Shown here piece after piece: positions 6,895-11,915 of a stretch of DNA of 11,915 nucleotides. Made by a program: the position numbers and the translations under genes. Under the pieces are notes generated by a model. The model did not search any database and had not been told where the DNA came from. It saw only the letters and a program-made list of their open reading frames with translations. Within the stretch, counting starts at the first letter, position 1. Each line of letters opens with the position of its first letter. The DNA is from Pseudomonadota bacterium (GTDB lineage: Bacteria; Pseudomonadota; Alphaproteobacteria; Rhizobiales; Xanthobacteraceae): assembly GCA_023404705.1 (NCBI GenBank), contig JAEYAU010000117.1:1-11915 (forward strand), read 5' to 3'.

Positions 6895-6968
6895 GGCAGG
6901 TGAGGGCGCTCCGCCTACCGTGATGAAGCCGAGACGGGATCGGCCCGTAGCTGCAGGCGGAGGAAGAG

Positions 6969-7172
6969 ATGTCCCACCAGGCCCACATCAGCAAGGCGAC
7001 GCCCCGCCTGCGCGACGCGCTCAACCAGCTGATCGCCGGCCTGCGGCGCGACCTCTTCGGCGGCTACCGGCCCGAGCTCCACTACATGCGCGGACCGGGC
7101 CCGAAGTGGCACGCCAAGCACGCCCGGCCCGCAGTCTCGATCAGCCCGGCTCACGCCCCGGCCTTCGCATAA
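6969..7172 (+). CDS. Small hypothetical protein, 67 residues
   Basis: I do not recognise the family. The ATG at 6969 has a near-ideal ribosome binding site (GGAGGAAG, about six bases upstream), which is the main reason to call it. The N-terminal half looks like an amphipathic helix (about residues 10-28, with LRDALNQLIAGLRRDLF). It is followed by an aromatic, basic stretch (GGYRPELHYMRGPGPKWHAKHAR) and an Ala/Pro-rich tail. No signal peptide, membrane segment or Cys motif is present. The net charge is positive. The last 22 bp overlap the 3' end of the convergent EamA gene, so the tail composition is partly dictated by the other strand. A CRP/FNR-like site lies upstream. Confidence 0.5.
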   Translation: MSHQAHISKATPRLRDALNQLIAGLRRDLFGGYRPELHYMRGPGPKWHAKHARPAVSISPAHAPAFA

Positions 7173-8068
7173 AGCTTTCGCGCCGGCAGCGTCATCGCCA
7201 CCACCCCGACCAACACGCAGACGAATCCGATCCAGGCCGTGGGCGAGAGCGTCTCGCCCAGCAGCGCGATGCCGATGGCGACGCCGATCGGCGCGCGCAG
7301 ATAGGCCTGCGCGGTCGTGCCGATCGAGCCGAGCGTGCGCACCAGCCGGAAATAGATCGTGAAGGCGAGCGCGGTCGAGAACACCGCCAGACACCCAAGC
7401 GCCGCGAGCGAGCGCGCCGACGGCGTCAGTGTCCAGGGCTGATCAATCACGAGGCTCGCCGGAATGAGGATCGCGGCCCCGCAGAACAGCGAGCCGGTCG
7501 CCGGCACCAGCGGATTGAGATGCGCGAAGTTGCGCCCGAAGATCACGGCCCCCGCATAGCAGACCGAGGCGAACAGGATGCCGAGCTGCGCGAGGAGCGC
7601 GCGGCCGACGCCGCCGAGCGCGCCGACGCCGATGATCAGCATCACGCCCGCGAGCCCGATCACCACGCCGAACAGCTTGCGTGCGCTCGCCGGCTCGTGG
7701 CGCGTGACCGCGAGCGTGATCAGGAAGGTGAAGATCGGTGTCGTCGTGTTGAGGATGACGGCGAGCCCCGCATCCACGGTCTGCTCGCCCCAGGCGATCA
7801 GCGTGAACGGGATCACGCTGTTCATGAAGGCCTGGAACAGGAACTGGCGCCAGCTGCGCGCATCGCGCGGGAAGCGCACGCCGGTGAGCAGCATCAAGGC
7901 GTAGAGCAGGGTGCCCGCGATCACGGTGCGCGCCGCGATCAGCGTCACGGGCGGCAGCGTCTCGACGCCGATCTTGATGAACGTATAAGCCGCGCCCCAG
8001 CAGGCCGCGAGCACGACCAGCAGGAGATAGTCGAAGGGCGCGGCGGAGTGTGATGACGAATCCGACAT
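7151..8068 (-). CDS. EamA/DMT-family membrane exporter
   Basis: A 305-residue, highly hydrophobic protein with about ten transmembrane helices arranged as two EamA repeats (about 12-145 and 160-295), the signature of the drug/metabolite transporter superfamily. Typical features are the first helix with AACWGAAYTFIKIG, the end-of-repeat segment ILNTTTPIFTFLI, and LRAPIGVAIGIALLGETLSP in the second repeat. It probably exports a small metabolite such as an amino acid; the substrate cannot be told. The ATG at 8068 was chosen because GAGAGG lies four bases upstream; the frame is open to 8170, but without another good site. The start codon and binding site lie in the 3' arm of a strong hairpin (8066-8096). 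The gene is divergent from the SRPBCC gene, and its 3' end overlaps a convergent small ORF. Confidence 0.92.
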   Translation of the reverse strand: MSDSSSHSAAPFDYLLLVVLAACWGAAYTFIKIGVETLPPVTLIAARTVIAGTLLYALMLLTGVRFPRDARSWRQFLFQAFMNSVIPFTLIAWGEQTVDAGLAVILNTTTPIFTFLITLAVTRHEPASARKLFGVVIGLAGVMLIIGVGALGGVGRALLAQLGILFASVCYAGAVIFGRNFAHLNPLVPATGSLFCGAAILIPASLVIDQPWTLTPSARSLAALGCLAVFSTALAFTIYFRLVRTLGSIGTTAQAYLRAPIGVAIGIALLGETLSPTAWIGFVCVLVGVVAMTLPARKLYAKAGA

Positions 8069-8096
8069 GGTGCCTCTCGTTGCGAGCGGCACCATG
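8066..8096 (-). promoter_or_regulatory. Hairpin covering the EamA ribosome binding site and start codon
   Basis: CATGGTGCC (8066-8074) is perfectly inverted as GGCACCATG (8088-8096). Inside, CTCG (8076-8079) pairs with CGAG (8083-8086) across a three-base loop, leaving one mismatched pair. That gives 13 pairs in 31 bases. In the minus-strand mRNA the 3' arm contains part of the GAGAGG ribosome binding site and the ATG at 8068, so folding would hide the translation start. Alternatively it is a DNA operator for a dimeric regulator. Confidence 0.5.
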
Positions 8097-8105
8097 TCAG
8101 CCGCA

Positions 8106-8182
8106 GGCGCGACTGTCGCGCCAATTTGCTTTGGTGGACGCCAAAACGTGTCAGGAGAAAATCCCGACATCGCGTGTCGGGA
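8106..8182. promoter_or_regulatory. Cluster of inverted repeats in the EamA/SRPBCC divergent region
   Basis: Three inverted repeats: GGCGCGAC-T-GTCGCGCC (8106-8122), TTTGG-N6-CCAAA (8130-8145) and TCCCGACA-N5-TGTCGGGA (8162-8182). Read on the minus strand, the last is followed by ATTTTCT, so it resembles a weak intrinsic terminator within the presumed leader of the exporter gene. They could be operators or leader hairpins. Confidence 0.4.
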
Positions 8183-8208
8183 CCGCCGAGGCTCGTTCGT
8201 CCTTGGGC

Positions 8209-8214
8209 TACAAT
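8209..8214 (+). promoter_or_regulatory. Candidate -10 box for the SRPBCC gene
   Basis: TACAAT matches the sigma-70 -10 consensus at five of six positions and is correctly placed for a short leader before the start at 8236. No good -35 lies 16-18 bp upstream (the region reads CCGAGG), so an activator would be needed if this is real. Confidence 0.3.
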
Positions 8215-8235
8215 CGGCAATTCATGGAGCCAATG

Positions 8236-8679
8236 ATGCCAAGCACCGTACGCCTTCACCGCGTTCTCGCGACCAGCCCCGAAAAGGTCTATCGCGCCTT
8301 CCTCGAAGCGGATGCGCTCGCCAAATGGCTGCCGCCGAACGGCTTTACCTGCACGGTGCACCATCTGGAGCCGAAGGTAGGCGGCACGCACCGGATGTCC
8401 TTCCGCAACTTCACGACGGGTCACAGCCACGCCTTCGGCGGCCGCTATGTCGAGCTCGTGCCGGGCGAGCGCCTGGTCTACACCGACGCCTTCGACGACC
8501 CGAACCTGCCCGGCGAGATGCAGGTGACCGTGACCTTGAAGAAGGTGTCGGTCGGCACCGAGCTGGAGATCGTGCAGGCCGGCGTTCCGGACCTCATTTC
8601 CGCGGAGGCCTGCTATCTCGGCTGGCAGGAGTCGCTGCGCAATCTGGCCAAGCTCGTCGAGCCTGAGATCAATCAGTAG
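8236..8679 (+). CDS. SRPBCC (AHSA1-like, START-superfamily) protein
   Basis: A 147-residue single-domain SRPBCC protein of the AHSA1 / activator-of-Hsp90-ATPase-like type (PF08327), whose helix-grip fold encloses a hydrophobic cavity. Diagnostic features are the N-terminal RLHRVLATSPEKVYRAFLEADALAKWLPP, the central GGRYVELVPGERLVYTDAF and the C-terminal GWQESLRNLAKLVE helix. Bacterial members bind small hydrophobic ligands or remain uncharacterised; despite the name, an Hsp90 role is not implied. The ATG at 8236 is preferred over 8224 and 8233: GGAG lies six bases upstream, relatives start close to the RLHR segment, and a candidate -10 box at 8209-8214 would put transcription start near 8221. 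Divergent from the exporter gene and convergent with the second GST gene. Confidence 0.9.
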   Translation: MPSTVRLHRVLATSPEKVYRAFLEADALAKWLPPNGFTCTVHHLEPKVGGTHRMSFRNFTTGHSHAFGGRYVELVPGERLVYTDAFDDPNLPGEMQVTVTLKKVSVGTELEIVQAGVPDLISAEACYLGWQESLRNLAKLVEPEINQ

Positions 8680-8682
8680 GGC

Positions 8683-8718
8683 GGCTCCCGGCCTCCGCGG
8701 CTTCGCGCAGGCCGAGCC
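8683..8718. terminator. Bidirectional terminator-like hairpin
   Basis: In the 52-bp gap between two convergent stops, GGCTC (8683-8687), GGCCT (8690-8694) and CGCG (8696-8699) pair with CGCG (8704-8707), AGGCC (8709-8713) and GAGCC (8714-8718) around a four-base loop. It is GC-rich with no T-run on either strand. Position and strength suggest a shared transcription stop. Confidence 0.5.
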
Positions 8719-8731
8719 CGATGCTGAACCG

Positions 8732-9505
8732 CTATGCCGGAAACACGGCGCGGCCCGACTCGATCTCCTGCGCGAACCACGGGTGGAAGCCGCGCGAGAG
8801 CAGCCACTCGATGCGGTCGCCGCGCCAGAACAGGCGCCGGCGCTCGTAGTTGCGGTTGGGGAGTTCTTTCACGAAGGCCGCCGTGCGCTTGAGATCGTTC
8901 TCGAACACCGGATGCGCACGCATCGCCTGCAGCCAGCCGCGCGTCGCGGGAAAGCGTTCGTCCAGGGTGAAGCCCATCCAGCGCAGCGCCGCGAGATGCG
9001 GGAAGAAGGCGCATTCGACAAAGCCCGGCGCGCCGTTAGGGGCCCCGAACGGCCAGGGCGCCGGCCGCGCCGCCAGCACGTCTTCGAGCTCGGCGAAGAT
9101 GCCATCGATATCGCGCTGCCCGGCCTCCAGAAGCCCGTCAGGCACCTTGTCCTCGCGCTCGGCCCAGAGCCAGAAGGAGCAGTCCGTCATGATCGCGTCG
9201 AGGCGGCTGTCCGCGAGGCGTTCGAGCGCGCGGGCGGTCACGCGCTCCGCCAGCGCGGCCGGATAGAGCGGCCGCTCCGGCGTGCGCCATTCGAGATACT
9301 GGATGATGTCGCTCGAGTTCACCACAAGGACATCGCCGTCCTGCAGGACCGGCACCTCGGCGCGCGCATTGACGCGCGCGAGCTCGGCATGCGCGTCGCG
9401 CGTCAGCGCGTCCACGGCCTCGTAGGCGAGGCCCTTGAGCTCCAGCGCGAGCGCGACCTTGCGCGCGAACGGACTGAACCAGCTGCCGTAAAGACGGATC
9501 GTCAT
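8732..9505 (-). CDS. Glutathione S-transferase family protein (second copy)
   Basis: A 257-residue GST, longer than the first one at 5278. The N-terminal thioredoxin-like domain (about 1-80) begins TIRLYGSWFSPFARKVALAL, with Ser8/Ser11 as candidate catalytic residues. The cis-proline is in EVPVL (Pro52) and the glutathione contact at NSSD (Ser65-Asp66). The C-terminal domain is helical and extended by about 30 residues rich in Arg and Trp (RRRLFWRGDRIEWLLSRGFHPWF), unusual for small GSTs. The ATG at 9505 has GGAG nine bases upstream; the frame stays open far beyond it only as a shadow of the regulator gene. It is divergent from the ArsR-type regulator, which may control it. The two GSTs here share little beyond the fold and are not a recent duplication. 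Confidence 0.9.
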   Translation of the reverse strand: MTIRLYGSWFSPFARKVALALELKGLAYEAVDALTRDAHAELARVNARAEVPVLQDGDVLVVNSSDIIQYLEWRTPERPLYPAALAERVTARALERLADSRLDAIMTDCSFWLWAEREDKVPDGLLEAGQRDIDGIFAELEDVLAARPAPWPFGAPNGAPGFVECAFFPHLAALRWMGFTLDERFPATRGWLQAMRAHPVFENDLKRTAAFVKELPNRNYERRRLFWRGDRIEWLLSRGFHPWFAQEIESGRAVFPA

Positions 9506-9649
9506 GTCAGATGCTCCGACGTGAGGTGTCGCCGGCACTCTGCCGCCCCCGCGTTGACTTGTCTTGCTCAGTTTGGGCCGTGGAATACTTCGGCCGCTGC
9601 CAAAATATGCCATGTTGCCTCGCACGAGGGGCGGGCCTAGCTTCCCGGC
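9506..9649. promoter_or_regulatory. Divergent promoter region, GST / ArsR regulator
   Basis: A 144-bp gap. The best plus-strand promoter guess is TTGTCT (9559-9564) with AATACT (9584-9589), spacer 19 bp, a weak match; TTGACT at 9554-9559 has no good -10 at 17 bp. I found no long palindrome that stands out as an ArsR-type operator. Autoregulation and control of the GST are suggested only by the divergent layout. Confidence 0.25.
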
Positions 9650-10336
9650 ATGACCGGACCCTATTTCGCAGAAGTCGCCGCCCTGATGGGCGATCCCGCA
9701 CGCGCCAATATCCTCGCGGCGCTGATGGACGGCCGCGCCCAGACCGCCAAGGAGCTCGCCTTCGTCGCCGGCGTGTCGGCGCCGACGACCAGCGGGCATC
9801 TCGGCAAGTTGGTCGCCGGCAACCTGCTCGTTGTCGAGACGCAGGGGCGCCACCGCTACTACCGGCTCGCCGATCCGTTGGTCGCGCGCGCGCTCGAAAG
9901 CATCATGACGCTCGCCGCGCAAGGCCCGCACCGGCATCGCCCGCACGGGCCGAGCGACGCGGCGCTCAAGCACGCGCGCACCTGCTACGACCATCTCGCG
10001 GGCCAGGTCGGCGTCGGCCTGCTCACCGTGCTGCTCGGCCGCGGCCATCTCGCGCCCGGCCCGCGCGACTACCGCGTGACGCCGTCCGGCGAAGCGCTGT
10101 TCGCCGAGTTGGACATCGATCTCGCCGAGGTGGAGCGGCAGCGCCGCGGCTTCGCGCGCCCCTGCCTCGATTGGAGCGAACGGCGCCCGCATCTCGCAGG
10201 CGCCCTCGGCGCCGCGCTCACGGACCGATTCTTTGAGAAGGGATTCATCGCGCGCCGCAAGGATTCGCGCGCCGTGACGATCACGACGGCGGGCCGCCGC
10301 ATGTTCCGCGACCGTTTCGGCATCTCCGACTCGTAG
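9650..10336 (+). CDS. ArsR-type winged-helix transcriptional regulator with extra C-terminal domain
   Basis: A 228-residue regulator. Residues about 7-75 form an ArsR-like winged helix: DPARANILAALMDG, the helix-turn-helix about 32-54 (TAKELAFVAGVSAPTTSGHLGKL) and the wing with GRHRYYRL. The C-terminal 140 residues are an additional domain not found in minimal metal-sensing ArsR proteins (about 100 residues). It holds a single Cys in HARTCYDHLAGQVG and another in FARPCLDW, a pattern seen in a subgroup of longer ArsR proteins. No classic CxC metal site is present in the recognition helix, so the inducer is probably not a thiophilic metal. The ATG at 9650 lacks a clear ribosome binding site, and the transcript may be leaderless. 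The stop codon lies inside the repeat at 10332-10414. Confidence 0.9.
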   Translation: MTGPYFAEVAALMGDPARANILAALMDGRAQTAKELAFVAGVSAPTTSGHLGKLVAGNLLVVETQGRHRYYRLADPLVARALESIMTLAAQGPHRHRPHGPSDAALKHARTCYDHLAGQVGVGLLTVLLGRGHLAPGPRDYRVTPSGEALFAELDIDLAEVERQRRGFARPCLDWSERRPHLAGALGAALTDRFFEKGFIARRKDSRAVTITTAGRRMFRDRFGISDS

Positions 10337-10414
10337 GGCGCAATAGCCGCGCAGCGGCGTATTGCGCCGGCGGCGTCTCAGCTGGCGCAATACGCTTCGC
10401 TATCGCGCCCTACG
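10332..10414. repeat. Palindromic repeat element with CGTAGGGCGC / GCGCCCTACG ends
   Basis: CGTAGGGCGC (10332-10341) is inverted at 10405-10414. The arms are near-identical inverted copies: the left (10332-10367) contains GGCGCAATA...TATTGCGCC and can fold by itself, and the right (10383-10414) carries GGCGCAATACG...CGCGCC. The unit is about 83 bp, two back-to-back hairpins, as in paired REP/BIME-type elements. It begins inside the stop codon of the regulator gene and may end its transcript. It shares GTAGGG termini with the element at 2355-2516. Confidence 0.75.
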
Positions 10415-10576
10415 GCTCAGCTTCGGCGGGGCCGCAGCCCACGCGGCATGCCGGGACCGCAGGCCTGCGCCTCGCGTTGCGGCTTCCGAGACGTGCAATT
10501 CTCGATTACGCTGACCGAAGGCCGAAGACGATGCGGCAGCTCGCGCGGCCGCGTCCCTCACGCAGCGAGGCCCCCG

Positions 10577-11575
10577 ATGAACAGCGCGGCGCCAGTCGTC
10601 GGCGAATCCTTCGTCTCTTCCGAGCATCGCGAGCGCCTGATGGCGCTGCGGACCTTCCTGTCCGAACGCCTGATCGACTGGGATGTCCTCATCGAACGGC
10701 TGATGGTGGCGCTGCTCGCGGGCGGCCATGTCCTGATCGAGGGACCGCCCGGGCTTGCCAAGACCCGCGCCGTGAAGCTGCTCGCCGGCGCCGTCGAGGC
10801 GCCGTTCGGCCGCATCCAGTGCACGCCCGACCTGATGCCGGCCGATCTCACCGGCACGCCCGTGTGGCGCCCGGACCGCCTGGTCTTCGAGTTCGTGCAC
10901 GGCCCGATCTTCAACTCGCTGGTCCTGGTCGACGAGATCAACCGCGCGCCGCCGAAGGTGCAGTCCGCGCTGCTCGAGGCGATGGCGGAATTGCAGGTCT
11001 CCTCGGGCGGCCACACGCACCCGCTGCCGCAGCTCTTCATGGTGGTCGCGACGCAGAACCCGATCGAGCAGGAGGGCACGTTCCCGCTGCCCGAGGCGCA
11101 GCTTGACCGCTTCCTGATCCATGTGCTGCTCGACCTGCCGCAGCCCGGCGCCGAGCGCGCGATCCTCGACCTGGTCGAAGGTGAGACCATCGCGGATGCG
11201 CCCCTCGCGCAGCACATGCTGACGACCGCCGAAGTTCTCGCCGCCCGCGCGTCTATCCGCCACGTGCATCTCTCGCCCGCCATCAAGGACTACATCGTCC
11301 GCCTGGTGACGGCGCCGCGCGATGTCACGATCGCGCCCGACATCGCGCAGCTCATTGCCCATCCGGCCTCGCCGCGCGGCACGCTGGCGCTGGCCGCCGC
11401 CTCCAAGGCGCGCGCCTATCTGCACGGGCGCGACCACGTGATCCCCGAGGACATCGCCGCGCTCGCGGCCGACATCCTCAGCCATCGCACCATTCTGACC
11501 TGGCGCGCGACCGCGGACGGCGAGACCACCCGCGGCGTCATCGCGCGCCTGCTCACGCGCATCCACCCGCTCTGA
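10577..11575 (+). CDS. MoxR-family AAA+ ATPase
   Basis: A 332-residue AAA+ ATPase of the MoxR group, cytoplasmic, thought to act as a chaperone that matures or activates partner complexes, often with VWA-domain proteins. The Walker A motif GPPGLAKT is at residues 56-63, Walker B LVLVDE at 115-120 followed by INRAPPKVQSALLEAM (the MoxR-type helix), sensor 1 ATQNP at 158-162 and PEAQLDRF at 172-179 with the arginine finger. The C-terminal lid domain follows to about residue 330. The ATG at 10577 has GAGG six bases upstream; the frame is open to 10448 but shows no protein-like extension. It is followed 5 bp later by a DUF58 gene, the standard partner, so this is the head of a MoxR-DUF58-(VWA) operon. 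The substrate complex is unknown. Confidence 0.95.
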   Translation: MNSAAPVVGESFVSSEHRERLMALRTFLSERLIDWDVLIERLMVALLAGGHVLIEGPPGLAKTRAVKLLAGAVEAPFGRIQCTPDLMPADLTGTPVWRPDRLVFEFVHGPIFNSLVLVDEINRAPPKVQSALLEAMAELQVSSGGHTHPLPQLFMVVATQNPIEQEGTFPLPEAQLDRFLIHVLLDLPQPGAERAILDLVEGETIADAPLAQHMLTTAEVLAARASIRHVHLSPAIKDYIVRLVTAPRDVTIAPDIAQLIAHPASPRGTLALAAASKARAYLHGRDHVIPEDIAALAADILSHRTILTWRATADGETTRGVIARLLTRIHPL

Positions 11576-11580
11576 CCGCC

Positions 11581-11915
11581 ATGGATCCGCTCGCGGTCGA
11601 CGGAGTGCGGCTCGAGTTCGACTCCCTGATGCGCCTGCAGCATCTCGGCGGCGCCATGCGCGCTGGCCGCGCCCGCTCCATGACGGCCTATCCGGGCGGC
11701 TTCATCCATCGCCAGCGCGGCCGCGGCCTCGAGGTGAACGACGTGCGCCCGTGGCTGTTCGGCGACGACATCCGCCATATCGACCGCAACGCGACCGCCC
11801 GCACCGGCGTCCAGCACGTGCGCACCTTCCGCGACGAGCGCGACCGCTCGCTGCTGCTGCTCGCCGACTTCCGCCCCGCGATGCTCTTCGGCACGCGGCG
11901 CGCCTTCCGCTCGGT
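11581..11915 (+). CDS. DUF58 domain protein (partial, C-terminus off right edge)
   Basis: The first 111 codons of a DUF58 (PF01882) protein, the usual partner of MoxR ATPases. The core motif is visible: GGFIHRQRGRGLEVNDVRPW, then GDDIRHIDRNATART, then the strand LLLLADFRPAMLFGT that leads the VWA-like fold. Most DUF58 proteins read IDWxxTAR; here Arg replaces the Trp. The usual DxSxSM metal-site-like segment reads DFRPAM, so a classical MIDAS is incomplete. The ATG at 11581 is five bases after the MoxR stop, with no strong ribosome binding site of its own, consistent with coupled translation. Confidence 0.9.
   Translation, partial: MDPLAVDGVRLEFDSLMRLQHLGGAMRAGRARSMTAYPGGFIHRQRGRGLEVNDVRPWLFGDDIRHIDRNATARTGVQHVRTFRDERDRSLLLLADFRPAMLFGTRRAFRS

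Larger units (their letters stand above)
6626..6968. other. 343-bp gene-free region with stem-loops
   Basis: No convincing coding sequence: the 62-codon plus frame at 6715-6903 lacks a ribosome binding site and family resemblance. The region holds the hairpin at 6653-6683. It also holds a longer nested stem-loop at about 6755-6807: GCC-GCGGACG (6755-6764) with CGTCCGC (6796-6802) and GGC (6805-6807), enclosing CAGG-A-ATTCG (6767-6776) against CGAAT-CCTG (6779-6787). TTTTTCGG (6724-6731) is inverted as CCGAAAAA (6826-6833). A CRP/FNR-like site lies at 6879-6894. I looked for 4.5S RNA, tmRNA and tRNA features and did not find them. It could be a small RNA gene, but this is unproven. Confidence 0.4.

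Noticed and set aside
8150..8190. Guanidine-II (mini-ykkC) riboswitch before the EamA exporter
   Set aside because: The hairpin loops do not carry the paired ACGR tetraloops that define that class.
8676..8684. GTAGGGCGG at the SRPBCC stop codon as a third repeat copy
   Set aside because: No inverted partner (CCCTAC) or internal arm is found nearby; it is probably chance or a decayed end.
10400..11566. 388-codon minus-strand open frame opposite the MoxR gene
   Set aside because: Shadow composition with no recognisable fold, whereas the plus strand has intact Walker A, Walker B and sensor motifs.

Overview
This GC-rich window (codon third positions dominated by G and C, several GTG/TTG starts) looks like ordinary chromosome of an alphaproteobacterium. 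It is most likely a member of the Hyphomicrobiales in the Bradyrhizobium/Rhodopseudomonas/Xanthobacteraceae range. That placement is inference from protein style (DusA, TIGR02281-type aspartic protease, DUF1289, SRPBCC, MoxR-DUF58), not from a marker gene. I see no phage, transposase, plasmid, CRISPR, rRNA or tRNA features.

Layout from left to right. A membrane-anchored cytochrome c (minus strand) runs off the left edge. Next, on the plus strand, come dusA (tRNA dihydrouridine synthase) and, 2 bp later, a TSUP-family membrane transporter. They face a minus-strand group of three: a six-helix sensor histidine kinase, a small DUF1289 four-cysteine protein, and a membrane-tethered retropepsin-like aspartic protease whose GTG start lies one base after the DUF1289 stop. 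Between these convergent groups is a short repeat element bounded by GTAGGG/CCCTAC inverted ends. Divergent from the kinase, a plus-strand pair encodes a glutathione S-transferase (GST) and an RNase Z-like metallo-beta-lactamase-fold hydrolase, one base apart.

A 343-bp gene-free stretch (6626-6968) follows, with two strong stem-loops and a CRP/FNR-like half-symmetric site. After it comes a small ORF with an excellent ribosome binding site whose 3' end overlaps a convergent EamA/DMT exporter gene. The exporter is divergent from an SRPBCC (AHSA1-like) protein. The divergent intergenic region is packed with inverted repeats, and one forms a hairpin that would bury the exporter's ribosome binding site and start codon. 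A second GST (minus) converges on the SRPBCC gene across a terminator-like hairpin and is divergent from an ArsR-type regulator. The regulator's stop codon lies inside a second GTAGGG/CCCTAC repeat. The window ends with a MoxR AAA+ ATPase and the start of a DUF58 protein, the usual beginning of a MoxR/BatA-like operon.

I did not find a clearly new multi-gene system. The best leads are the regulatory and structural elements: the start-codon hairpin of the exporter, the structured 343-bp intergenic region, the two-copy GTAGGG-ended repeats, and the coupled DUF1289-aspartic protease pair.
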